From contig WPIO01000039.1 of the NCBI GenBank assembly GCA_009760855.2, forward strand, positions 2,934,501 to 2,998,500: a DNA stretch of 64,000 nt, given 5' to 3'. Position 1 is the stretch's first letter; each line of letters begins with the position of its first letter. Under the pieces are notes generated by a model. That model was given only the letters and a program-made list of their open reading frames with translations. It had not been told where the DNA came from and did not search any database. This DNA is from Cristatella mucedo. Lineage: Eukaryota > Bryozoa > Phylactolaemata > Cristatellidae. The translations under genes were made by a program, and so were the position numbers. Shown one piece after another: positions 14,277 to 27,230 of the stretch.

Positions 14277-15411
14277 AGCTTAGCTCTTTCATATTAAGTT
14301 GAAACGCTGCAGCCCTAGCAGTAGCACCGTGCATTTAGGTCAAGACAGGACAATAAACAAACTGCCCCTTCTTTTGCTTGGGGATAGTCGGCCTAAGATG
14401 TACTTGCTTTACAGGTCGATCTCCAATAGCCGATGGAGGCTGTCCCTCTCCAGCTGTCTTTGGCTGCTGTTATGTTGTTACTCACGTCATTGACTGTCCT
14501 TCTCACTGATCTGCACACCAATTTCTATTCACGGAGGCCAGCAAACAGTTTTCCAAAGTTGGGGTAAAGCTTAGCTATCCGTTGAGATGACCACAAACCA
14601 GCAGAGAGAATGACACAACTGCTGTATTATTCAAATACACATATAGACCAGCTGTGTGTTTGGAAGTACTGCGATAGCTATACTTCGGAAACGTGAGCAC
14701 GACATCAGCATAGCCACCACTCAGAAATGCGGAACTGGCAGCCATCAGAACTATCACAGCCAGCTCAGACCGCATAGACTATATGAGAGAGTGAAAGAAA
14801 GGCTCCACAGCAAAGAAAGTACTAATTCACGTATGGCGCAACAAAACATGCACATTATTTTCGCCACATGACTGCTTGCCCTAACTGATGAAAGGTAACA
14901 GGCATAACGTGAATCATACATCATACATGCATTGTGACTTACAGGTATTAGTGTTGATGTCCAAAAAGCAAACAATGAAAAAACGGCAACACTTGGCGCA
15001 CTACGTAAAAGCAGCTCAACAAGTCAAAACATGCGGCACAAAGGCGGCTGACACAAAAAAACTAGCTCCACATACACAAGCCGTACCCTAGCATAAAAGT
15101 AGCCATTTGGTGTGCAGTGCAAGGAGTGTGGCAACAACGTTAATAGAGCAGACCAGCTATGCCAGTGGCTACATAAAAATCATGCACAATCATGCACCGC
15201 CTACAACGGCAGGTCGGTTGGGATTGATAGCGCACGCCGTCGATGGGGCGAGAGAGAAAGCGAGATAAAGAGGAGACAGAAACTGATCATTTACAGAGGA
15301 TTTGCTCCACACAGGTGATATTGCCACCTTCACATAGGTACGCCATCGGGCCGTGTCGGAACGGACAGTCGGAGCTGGGGCACCAAAAAGGCAGAGCTCA
15401 AGCTCGAGCAC
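14274..15411. other. Region after the ENPP-like stop codon
   Basis: It must contain the 3' UTR of the ENPP-like gene on the minus strand, but no AATAAA or ATTAAA was found on that strand near the stop. No other gene recognised. Confidence 0.35.
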
Positions 15412-15748
15412 TCAGAGGCTCTCCTCGTCGCTGCTGCCGATAGCTGCGCCGCCGAGCAGCGGCTGCTTGTGGTCGCCGGTGGCGAGCAGCCGGCGCGAAT
15501 CGCTGGACGAGCTGACGCCGGGCAAGCCGACGAGTCGCCTCGAGCCTGCTCCGCTGCCGCCGGCGTGCCGAATGATGGCGCGCTGCACCCGGCATGCTCC
15601 GACGATGAACATGCCCGCGACCGTCGCCGAGCCGACGATGACGAGCAGCTCTGCAGCGGGCAAGCGCGAGCTAGCGAGTGCACACGGAACGGCCGGGCGA
15701 AGGGGCGAAGCTTGCTGCGGCACCACACTGGCCATTGCCAATCGGTGC
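15412..15748 (-). CDS. ENPP-like exon 4: membrane anchor and tail
   Basis: The acceptor is CCCCCTAGCAG. It encodes a Pro/Ala stalk, a hydrophobic span LLVIVGSATVAGMFIVGA, basic residues just after it (RVQRAIIRH), then a Gly/Ser-rich cytoplasmic tail with KQPLLGG and DEESL before the TGA stop. Phase and membrane topology support assignment to this gene, although tails are poorly conserved, so similarity alone would not prove it. No polyadenylation signal was found downstream on the minus strand. Confidence 0.7.
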
Positions 15749-17968
15749 CTGCTAGGGGGACGCTCCTCCGAGAATGCCCGACTAAGTAGACTCGAGCATG
15801 CATAGCTCAGGAGGGCTCGGCGACCAGGTTGCAGCTCACGAAAGTAGACGGCTGGAGAGCAGGCTGTTCTTGTGCAAGCGCCCTGGTTCATGGCACCCCG
15901 AGTCTCGCGAGCCACCAAGCATAAAAGCAGCAGGTGACCCAGTCACACAGCCCCTGCGATTTCTCCCATACCAAGGTCATCAAAAGCACAAATGGTCTCA
16001 TACAGCCAGCCTCACAGAGCGTGCCGGGCGATAGGTGTAACTGGCAAAGTTCAGAAGAGCGGGACCTAAGGAAAAGGCGTAAGAATAAGTTGCATCTTCT
16101 GCAGAGAAGCCTGCTACAAGCAGGAACTATTTTTTCGCTGCACAGCAAATCAAGACTCACGGGAGGTCATGTTTTTTCGAAAAGAACCAAAGCCTAAAAC
16201 CAAAGTCAAATGAATGCAGAGCGAGTTCAACTTTGAAGACGATCAAGCTGGTCAAGGCAGAAGGAAATTAATTTTGCTTTTCAATCTAATAAAAATAAAA
16301 AGATTCGCATGGTTTAGTTCTGGTGGCACATACTTCCCACTGTCGTCTGATTAGAGCAGCAATTGTTTTACTCCACTTCCTTCCTCTTAGCAGTCCAGTG
16401 TTATTGACATGCAGCTCAAGTCTCTCGCTCGAAGATCCGGTGGTTCGCCTGGCTCTTTTGACCGTGACTTCGATCACAAGCTTGCTAGCCATCCAGCCCT
16501 GTGCTCACATTATTAATTAGCTGATAGATTATACGACGAGGAGTTCGCTAACAAGCACCTTATTATTCGGTTCAAGTCGCTACTTTGCAACAGTGCTCAA
16601 CCAACTTTCTGCAACGAAGGGAGTCTGCGAGGTGGAGAGCCGTCGTCAGAGGATGATGCCAATATGGAGAAATGACAAAAGGGATGATGAAGAAGAGAGC
16701 CTGCATCGTGAAGCTGTACTTATTAGCACCGCGCCAAAAGTATGCGTCTGCCCTTTTTTCTTTTACGACGAGCTTCAAAAATCCACACCTAGAGTCACTT
16801 TGTGTTCGGTTGTGAGAAGGTCCAGCTTGCGACCTCTGCAGCAGCGCAGCACGCCCATCACCAAGTGTCCAGCCAGCTAACCTAAATCAAGGCAAGTGGC
16901 TGACATTTACGGCCAAAGCTCTCTTCCCTGCACATAACAGTTCAAGGGCAGATAACAAGTCACACTCGACAGACTTTGTGGATAAGTCGAGATAAGGTGG
17001 GCCACAGGTCGTAAGCTAAGTAAATATAGGCTGGTGTGGGGAGGCTTGCTTCTCTTCAGGGTTTAACGTTCCAGAATATTGGAGATCCATGCACATCTCA
17101 CTTGGCTTCCGGCACCACCCTCTACTTACGTCATGCGAGTGAGGGGATCTCACAGCTAGGCACGCACTCCCAGAAAAGCAGTATCAGAGAAACACCTACC
17201 CTAGAGTGGGTGGCAATTTCTGGCCCACGAACAGGTGCCACTCCCACTTTTACACTGCTGATAGCAAGTGCTAGCTAGTTCCAAGAGTGGCCCGTGGCTT
17301 TCCGTGCACCAAAATAACTACAACTAGGACCGAATAGGTGGGCGGTCATGACAGGACAGCTGTAGCCACCAAAATAAGAATCACTGAGAAGCACTCAACT
17401 TGCTTTCCAGCAAACGTGGGGGCACAGCGCTCATGATCAATAGTTGAGCACACCGACAAAACTAGGCGCCGCCGAAGCCCACAGACGCCAAGAAGAAGCA
17501 AGGATTCGTACGATGGCAGGAAAGAGCCGGCGACGCCGACCAGTCAGAGCTATCTAAGCACCGATCGCTAACTCGACAAACGACTTTCTTGCCCCGAGCA
17601 GCCACTCAGCTACACACGAGAGCGGCCAATCGATTCAATGCCGGCGAAATATGGCACCAGAGGCTGCACCCACCGGTGAATATAGTCGTGTGATCATCGA
17701 CCCCGGCTCCTTCTGCGGAGGCAGACAGAAGATCTTCGACTGCTGATAGCGAGCCGTTGTTTGGTGCAGGCTTTAGGCCCAGCAGCTTGCACATCAGCTC
17801 GTACACATGTATGCTTTCAAAGCCCTTTTTGACATAGCCCCGCCTGAAGGCCGGACCTCTGGCCAGGAATATGGCTTTCATTGCGTCCCATGAGTTATTC
17901 CAGCCGTGCATGCCCTCTGCAATACGAGCAAATGCATCATTGCTTATCGACTTACACAGCGTTCAAGC

Positions 17969-18066
<98 letters not shown>

Positions 18067-20757
18067 GCAACGACAGCAGCAGCAGCAGGGCAACGACAGC
18101 GCTTTGCTCATGCCTCAGCACTTCTTGGATACAGCGCGAAGTGCTGTTCATCTTCACAGCCACGAGCACTCGGGAAATCGTTCTAGCATTCGCATATGCA
18201 TGACGAGAAGCGACAGATGCTAGACAATGTCCGAGGTAAACGTACCGGGAGAGGTGAGAAGTAATGGGTAATGGCCTTGTTCCAAGTTTCGGCCAACCCT
18301 GACAAGCACGGCAATACAATTCTACTGGTCTGGCACCGAATGAGGACGGCTGTAGAGCAGGATATGGTGTTATCGATAACTCGACCAATGCGCCCAAGTG
18401 CTAGCCCACCAAGTGCTGCCCTACCTGCGGCTAGGCAATAAGCCTAGCTGGCATGCAGTAAACGCCCAGGAAATTGAACAGATGCTAGCTGGACAATGGC
18501 ACTGGAAAGGCAGCAGCCAGCCATGGCTCTGCGCAGGTAGGGGGAGAAGAGTGCACTTTACTGACCAGTCGAGCAGTCTGCAGAAGCCAAAACTTCAGCA
18601 AACTGCATGAACAGCAGGAGAAAAGCATGCTATTCTGCACTTGCTTCTGTCTGGATCGCCCCTACTCTCCAAGAGAGACAAGTCATACATGAAAAGGCGA
18701 ACAAAACGCGATTTTAAGAAGTGCATGATCTAATGCCTAGCATGGTGAGGCTAGAGTCGCAAGCTGCTGCCGCCTTGCCCCGATGCAAGCACACTCTCGA
18801 TGGATGCAGTGCAGACGCAGCAGGCACAGGAACGAGTTGCTATCTTGGCTTTTCGTTCAATGCAGCATTTTTCCTGCGCCCTTCTCTCAGTTCCTCCCGA
18901 CTTACAGCTGCTACCCACCCAGTAGAGCTCCTTATGGGCAGCCGAAGAAGGCAGCTAGTGCTTCAGGCACCTAGTGCTTTGGTGGCTTGAACAGGTCTGG
19001 TCTTATCTGTGCAGTGCCTCACAAATGCCTGCTCTCAGAGTGTCATTTCTGTCAAGCGTTGCCAAGCCCTTGACAGGCTAGCTTCCTCAAATCAGCTGCG
19101 CACTATGCTTTCTTCTTCCGTGCCGGACAACACGGCAGCAGAGCTGCAGCTGAGCAGCAGCTGAACAGAGGTAATCAGCTAATGCCAAATCTGGTAAGCA
19201 GAGAACTGCCCTTTTGAAGCAAGCCAAGCAGAATTGACCTATGGTAGGTGTGAAAAACGCAGCTCCTTCGGTGGTATGTATCTGGTAGCTCAATGTCACC
19301 GCAGGAGAACCTATGAAACGGTTGGGCCAAAATACACATCTCGGCGCCGGCATGCTGATTAATCTAGTATCGAGTGATGCTGTCCAATAAGCCACGCTAA
19401 GGTATGCGCTATATAAGCACTCGCTGGCACGCAATCATGTACACCTCTTGTCAAAAGTCTTGTTCTGGCAGTATGGTGACCTGGATGGCCCACCTGGAGC
19501 AGGCAGGTGGCTTTCGCATTAGCTTGCAGAAAAATTACCCACCAATGTCTTCACACTAAATACTATACACATGCTTACTATCTTACAGGTCAAGTAATTC
19601 AATAGCACATCGGGCCTCCACATTTCTCAATAACCTCTTGCATATGCACAGCATAGACCGGTCAGCCTCTTACAAGTCTTTGAGGTAATATTACCTCTGT
19701 AATATTGCAGCCGGCTGAATAAACTTTCGGAGTCGTAGTACGAACGAAATCGAAGCTCAGACAGGGCTGCGATCTGTCCCAAAGATGCCCGGTGAGATTT
19801 AGATCAGACAACTGACTCGGACAGCTCATCATGCTATAAGCTGCTACAGCAAAAGCCTTTTGGAAGCTTTCGCTGAGTGCTTTGGGTCACCAGTCTGCAG
19901 CAAAATGGTAATCGTCCTTATATTCAGCTTTAGCACTTTTAATCCAAGTGTTTGCTACCAGATCAACGTACACATAGTGGTCCATAAGTCCGTTAATTCG
20001 GTACAGAATTCCGACACTGGAGGAGCAAAAGCAACCCTAAAAAAATGAGTTTTACCACCAAATTTTACTTTTGGCAAGAGACAGTCAGAGTGGATCATCT
20101 CATTTTTTTACTGCTTGACAAAAAGACGTTCTTTGATTGCCGTTAGTGAAAAGTATGAATTTTGACTCGTCGGTCCATAAAACTCGACTCGCATGTCTGC
20201 AGTGTAATGGGCGTGGTCCAAAAGGCTTTTGCTGTAGCAGCTTTTAGCGTGATGAGCTGTCCGAGTCAGTTGTCTGATCTAAATCTCACCGGGCATCTTT
20301 GGGACAGATCGCAGCCCTGTCTGAGCTTCGATTTCGTTCGTACTACGACTCCGTAAGTTTATTCAGCCGGCTGCAATATTACAGAGGTAATAATACCTCA
20401 AAAGACTTGCTCACCTGAAACGATCTCCATATCGCTCGGCCAGCTAAGGTTTGCGTTTGGCGAACCTTTTCAATATGCCAGGCCTGACAAGCATCTGGCA
20501 CACTGTCTCTATGCTTACGACCACGCCGGTAGCAGTTGCCAGCGATTGAGAAAGCTCTCGGAGTGATACCTTTCATAGCCAAAGAGCCAGTACAATCAGG
20601 TGAAAGTCGTCCTGGCGGGTCGTCTGCCTTGGCCGACACAAGCATGGTCTACTAACCATACTGCTGTACACTCTAAAAGCTTTTAAGATTGTAGCTCACC
20701 ACCCTATTGCTGATTTTTAGAGTTCGTGCCATTTTGTGGTTGCTTTGGCAGATCTAA

Positions 20758-20834
<77 letters not shown>

Positions 20835-23800
20835 TTTGCATCTGTATAGTGCCCTAAGCGAACTCAATCTCTATTCGGGCACTTCACATATGCCACGGGG
20901 CTCGAGCCCACGACCTCGGCCAGACCTTGATTGGGGCGAGCACCTTAACCACTGGGCCAAATTCTGCTTATCTGACCACATGCAAATCTCATTCAGTCTA
21001 GAGTGTGTGCTCTCCTCTGCATCCAAAGTCACATGTGAATCGTCAAACCTTAAGACCTTCGACATCGATGTTGTTCGCTCGACAATATCTCCTTCGCCCC
21101 TGATGCTCAATTCCCCTTCAGACCTGTCATCCTTGGTGGACTGCTACAACATGACAAGTCCAGTCCAGACGTTAACGTTAGCTGTAACTTCAGTCGTCTG
21201 CGACCCGGGAGCGCTTCGCTCCGATTGAATAGCGTTTTTGCTAGCCCGTAGCAGCAGGAACACTGTGCTCCGATTGGCTAGCCAAGGTCGGGAGGGGGCT
21301 CCCAGTCTATACCGGCAGACAACATCAAGGTGCGTTGCACTGCCATAGGCTAGGGTATTCAATCTCACATCACGACCTCAACACTAGCTAGGTCTCCTAA
21401 GCTCCTAAGTACAAGCTTGAAAAAGCGTATCAAAGATCAGGACTTACTGTCCATCGGTAGGCACATTACTACTACAGATCGTATTAATTGATCAATCCTC
21501 AAGCAAAGCTCAAGTCTAGCTTCTATAAAAACATTGTTGAATCACAGATGCATAATTCAAAAATGCAGATGTCTACGATTAATCATCTCCTTAACTGCTC
21601 GCAGGTTAGCACCTTACCTAGTGATCCCTGTGATGATCTAGCCGATTGCTTCTCTAGCTTCTTTATCAACAAGATTGACAAGGTCAGTCCATCCATAGGG
21701 CGGCAGCATCCCTCTGGTATGCTGTCCGTCAATTCCATGCAGCACCTCAATGTCTGTATTCAAGGAGGCTACTAGTGACCTCATCCCGAAGTTCGAATCC
21801 CAATCAAAGAAGACAACTAATCCTCTGGAACCCATTCCCACTGCCCTACTTCTACGATGCATATATCTGCTGCTGCCATGCTTAACGAACATAATAAATG
21901 TCACTAGCCTCAAGTCATGCACCAGCACCTTTCAAAACGGCTGTAGTCAAGCCACTACTCAAGAAAGCAAAACTAGACCAAGAGAACTTGAACAAATGCT
22001 GCATAGTCTTCCTTCAACCATTATTATCAAAGACACTGGGACGAGTCATGACAGACCGCCTGAACTCATATATTGAAATTTCACACCTAGCTAGTAAGTT
22101 CCTGTCTGGTTTCAGAGCTTATCACCCCACAGTAAGCAATGCTTCGAGTGTATAATGACCTACTTAGGAATGCAAACTTAGGTAGAGTCTCTCTGCTTGT
22201 TTTGCTCGATCATTCGGCAGCTTTTGATACCATCGATTGCCAAGTTCTTCTTGAGCGCCTCTCATCTCACCTGGGCATCACTGGTAGTGCATTGCAATAG
22301 TTTTTCCTATCTCAGTGGGATACCCCAGAGCATTGATGTGAACAGAAAAAGATTATCAGAGGAACCACGGAAGTTTAGAATACCTCAGGGCTCCGTGCTA
22401 GGTCTGGTTCTTTTCACGGTTTATACTCTCCCTCTTGCTGATGTGATTGCCAAGCACAATCTAGGCTTTCACTTCTATGCAGATGACACTCAGCTGTACC
22501 TTTGTTTTGATCCCTCCCAGCCGTCCAGCACGTCAAATTCTCTCAACTCCCTTGCAGAATGTGTTAATGACATCCACACATGGATGGAAGTAAACTTTCT
22601 TAAGTTGAATGATGATAAAACCAACTAGTTGTGGGCAAACCAAGCATGATTCAGAAATTGAAAATCTAACGCTCAAAATCAGCTCTTCCAGCACATCTGC
22701 CGTTCAATCTGCACGAAATCTAGCTGTCCTGATCATCGGCTCTGCCAGCACATCTCCTGTTCAATCTGCACAAAATCTAGGTGTCCTGATCACAAGTGAC
22801 CTTTCATTAGACGACCAAATCAGCTCCACAGTCAAGCCTGCCTACTATCAGATACATAACATTGCTGAAATTAAGACTTGCTTAGGAAGGAATACTACAT
22901 CTAAATTTATCCATGAATTTGTGGCATCCCATCTCGACTTCTGTAACTCAATGCTCGCTGGTCTACCAGCCTGCTCAATCATTCGCTTACAGTTGGTGCA
23001 AAACTCAGCAGCTAGGCTTGTCTGTCGTGAGCGTCGCAATTGCCACATCACACCAGTTCTCGCCGACCTGCACTGGGTCCCAGTCAAGCAGCTCATCGAC
23101 ATCAAGGTCCAGTCACTCAATTTTAAGTCCCTTCCTTCTTTGGCTCCAACCTACCTATCAGATCTAATCCCGGACCAGGATAAGAATCGTACCACTCGCT
23201 TTTCCGAATTGAATTGTTTACCCACACCTCGTACAAACCTCAAATCCTTTGGAGACCGTGCCATTAGTTCGTATGTCCCCAAAGACTAAAACTCACTCCC
23301 GACTTGCAGCATGACATCCGCATACTTCACATTTAAAAAGAAGTTAAAACGCATTTATTTATCACTGCATTTAGTGGGTCCATGTGGTTCGTCCTTTGTG
23401 CGCTTATGCATGCTGACACTATGCAAGCTTCCACTAAGAACTTTTGCATCCGAACCCTATGCATGTCACCTCTAACGACCTTATGCTTGTTGTCATAGAG
23501 CATGCTACCACTAACCATTCGACTATTCTTCCTCTGCAGCAAATGCAAAGTGCCTAGAAAGAGATTGAGTTCTGTGAGGGGGCTATACAAATATATTAAT
23601 ATTAATATAAGGTCTGCAGACGTCCTTTCGTAGAGCTGTCGAGTGATGACCTCTTAGAAATGTTAAACTTGGCAGCAACACGAGCCGTAAGAAAATAATA
23701 TAAGAAGCTCGTCCTCTGTCGGTGACAAGGGAAAACCCTGCTCTCATTCCCACAGCACCTGAGTGGAGCAAGCAAAAGAGTGGAGCAAGCAAAAGAGCTC

Positions 23801-26800
23801 GTATGGAGCAAAATGCCAAAAATGGTTGAACTTGTAGTCCTTAGAAATAAAACGTTTACAAATTTAAACACCCAAACTCCACAGCAAACACATGGTCCTT
23901 GCAGTAACTGCATGCCGATGTAATTCCACTTTCACTTTGGCACAAACGACTTACTGGATATGGTGGCTGTGCTTGGACAGCTGGCTCCGGAGGACCGATT
24001 CGTGCATTTGTAGTGATAGAACAAGACTTTTGAGGAGTGTACATGCTCTTGAAACAGCAAAACTATTACGAGCATGAGTACCACACAGCTCGGAATGGCG
24101 TTGCATTGTGACACGTGAACAGAATTGACGCAAGGCACAAGATCTACCCGCGAGACCCGAAAATTGAAGTCTGCGCTTCAAAAAGCAGCATCGATCTACT
24201 CTTTCCACCAAGTCGAGCATGCATGCCAGCCAGCATGCCTACAGTTAGAAGGAACCCTGTAGCAACCTACCCCACATTCCCAAGTAACATCTCGTGGGAT
24301 GGGTGTTGTATCATATGGTCATCCCAAACGGCACTCGTGTCACAGTGTTTTGGCATAGCTCTTATCATACGATAACAAAAAGTAGCATATCAGGTGTGCT
24401 TCCAGAGTAACTTCAAACAATAACTGCCATCATGTGGCAATGTAGGCTGAGAAGGCAGCGCAGAGATCGCCAAGTTGATCGATTAGATAGGTCTGCCCTG
24501 TGGATATCTAGTGAAAGAGAAGCTGCGCAAGCTCGAGTTTTGCCATTGAATCAAAAGGTTTACTTTGCCAAGTGCTGCTCTAGAGGATCCCAAGCCATCC
24601 CAGGGCGGGCCTAGCTGCTCAAGAACAATCTGCTGTAAAAGCTCCACCGGGTATATGCTAGGCAGCCTCATGCATTTTCATGAACAAAAACATGCACACG
24701 AGTGACAAAAAGTACGCTATTGGCTCGAGGCTTTACTATTTGCTGGGCACCACTTGAAGCCGGTGGCACTTACTTCATTGAGAGCCGGAGGTCAGCTACA
24801 GCCATGCAATTGCCCATAAGTTATGGACGTTAGCCGCCTACTCTCAATACAGTTCCTGAGCACGATAATTATACTTCTACATAAGCTACTTCTGTTATCT
24901 GCTTAGAATGCACGAGTTCTAAATTGTTGCCTCACACAGAAAGGCAAGCCAGTGCCAAAACCGGGTTTGATTTGGCTCTAGCTCAGAGCCTTTTTTGACA
25001 CAAACCTCCCAGCTGACAACTATTGGGCTCTGCATTTTCAAATAAACTTGTATACATACCTCGACACAAAGGCCAGCACCTGCCAACGTCCATAGCGGAT
25101 ACGATGCTGGCGGTAAACTAGCTTAGCTGCAAAATCTCAGGCAAGTTGGCTTGCAGGTACAGTCAGAACCAAAGAAAGAACAGACAGTTTTTGCTTTCAA
25201 GCTAAATTTTTTTTCTGCCACAACAAGTAGGCCGGGTATTGTATAGTAATTTTGTTTGCTTATGACGATATGGTTGAAAAACAACGACTGGGCAAAGTAC
25301 CTCGGTTTGATTTCTTATAAATTCAGTACCTTCCATAGGACTGTTCAGAATACCCTTTTGTTTAGGTTAGCGGAGGCACACATAGTCGAAAGAAAATTAA
25401 AGGTCCAGACCACATAAAGTATTTAGACTTCACAAACAATGCTAATTCCTACAGAACGCCAATAAAGGCATCTGCTCCCTAGAAGAGGTTAAAAAGGAAG
25501 GTTTTCGGTAGTTGCTCTTCTTTCTCTCTCTAAAGATTGTCTGCTACTGCACACAGAGATGCTTTGAAGCTGACGAAGATCTAGTGGACCAAGCACCTGC
25601 TTCAAGAGGCAGGTATCAGCACGTGCCTTTCCTCTGGCTGCCAATTCCTTGCATTACTGCATTCCTCCGAAGAGACATAAACTAGACACAATTTCATCTC
25701 CAAGCCATGAAGCACCACAGGACAGAATTCCTGGTGCCACTAAAATAAGTGCATCGACTTCAGCCTAACAATAAAAGGAAACCGCACCAATTTGAGTTTA
25801 ACCACCGGAATGACATCAGGTAACTGCTGCCATACTATAGGATACATAGCTCCCACACGGTCGCTCCCACATGGGCTCTGAAATAGAAAGTCGACATTTT
25901 GTGCCACACCAGCAAGGGCCACCCATTCAGCACAGCGAAGTTGCAGTTTTCTACCATTTGCACAGCCCCCAAACATTGGCAGAATTATAAAAAATGTATA
26001 CCCACTGGTTTGTTTCTTATATCGCTCACGTCAGAAGATGGAGACCAACGTTTTCCAAAACTTCGTTTAGATGGGACCGCCATACTGCACACTCAAAACA
26101 AACACGAAAGCTGACAAATGCGGCAACAGTCCAGTGAAGTGTAAATTATGTAACAGGGACATAGCCAGGATTAAGCCAATGAGAGACCAGACCACGACCT
26201 TGCCGGGGGTAAGCAAACGTGAATAGATGCCTATAGTGGTGGTGCTCAGCCACCAGACATGCGTCATCCGGTCCACGGATGGGCATCAGATTGGGGTTGG
26301 GTGCAGTGCCCGTTTGGGGCCTGATAGCCCAGGAGGTAAGGTACTCGCTCTTTCCGATCAAGGTCGGGGGTTCCAATCCTGCAGTGGGCGATCCTTTATT
26401 GCCCCTGCAAGCGGTGATAGCCATTATGGCTCGTCTGCCGATATACAAATGAGGCTGTTAAATCAGCTAATATATGTATTATTATATTATAATTGGCCCT
26501 CCGTCCGACTAAGCCTGTGAAATGCATTACTTCTGAGGTGAACAATCATCTTGCATACACCTCAAGCGATGACGGCTCACTTGATGTCAAGATGCTTTAA
26601 GAGCAAGAAAGGCAATACCCAAATAGTTTTCATGAAGGGGGACGAGACCAGCAATTAATGAAAAATTATGGTGCTCAGTTATCGTGTTTAGTCAACACGA
26701 ACACAGCGGTTGCTCGCTGAGTGGAAATAGGATATAATTTTATCCTATTTTCATAACCATATTCGTTGACGGTCGAGTGGCTTAGTAATAGGGGGTGGCC

Positions 26801-27179
26801 CAGGTCACAGCTCTCTATGGGGGGGGGGGCAAATGTTCCCCGGCTCCATCACTAGTGCCATGGACTAAGCCTTTGGGAAGACATATTCGTGCACGGAAAT
26901 CACGGCTGCCCATTCAGCCACGAGCAGATATCTACTGCAGATTCGCCAGCTCGAAGCTGGCTGCTGCACATGCCCGATCCTCTCACACGAAGAGGCATTG
27001 ATTACCGGCAGGCAGGCATCCACGAGGACTATTGTAATAGTGCCTGCGCGTGCACACACACCCTAGTGTACGGGAACCGATGAGCAAACCAAACAGCTTG
27101 CATCCGGTATAATAGGTGACAGACCTATAGCAAAGACACATGCATGTGTGAGCATCATGCAGGTGCATGCACATGTGCA

Positions 27180-27230
<51 letters not shown>

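Larger units (their letters stand above)
19675..20650 (-). mobile_element. Tc1/mariner remnant, rearranged
   Basis: The minus strand carries a helix-turn-helix N-part near 20640-20450 (RPRQTTRQDD, KRFAKRKP), then VLWTDES near 20190, GCFCSSSVGILYRINGLMDH near 20040, PKHSAK near 19880 and SDLNLTGHLWD near 19810. These are Tc1 transposase motifs in order, with many stops and frameshifts. The last 183 bp are also present inverted between the N-part and the DES motif, replacing part of the catalytic domain. It lies in intron 2 of the ENPP-like gene, in the same orientation as that gene. Confidence 0.85.

Noticed and set aside
17670-17680. Stronger donor ACCG|GTGGGT for ENPP-like exon 3
   Set aside because: It is phase 1 and would put exon 4 in a frame without the membrane segment; kept only as an alternative if another exon exists.
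17871-18223. Plus-strand ORFs with polyglutamine, polyserine and polyalanine runs
   Set aside because: All three frames of one (AGC)n tract stay open; the tract is an intron repeat of the minus-strand ENPP-like gene.
20162-20356. Separate plus-strand transposase gene fragment
   Set aside because: The plus-strand motif SDLNLTGHLWD lies in the inverted duplicate of the minus-strand element's own end.
22197-22628. Possible active reverse transcriptase (intact YADD)
   Set aside because: The RT is split over several frames with stops, and the 5' half of the element is missing.
26146-26448. Minus-strand 100-codon ORF with protein-like composition
   Set aside because: Mostly antisense SINE-B sequence.
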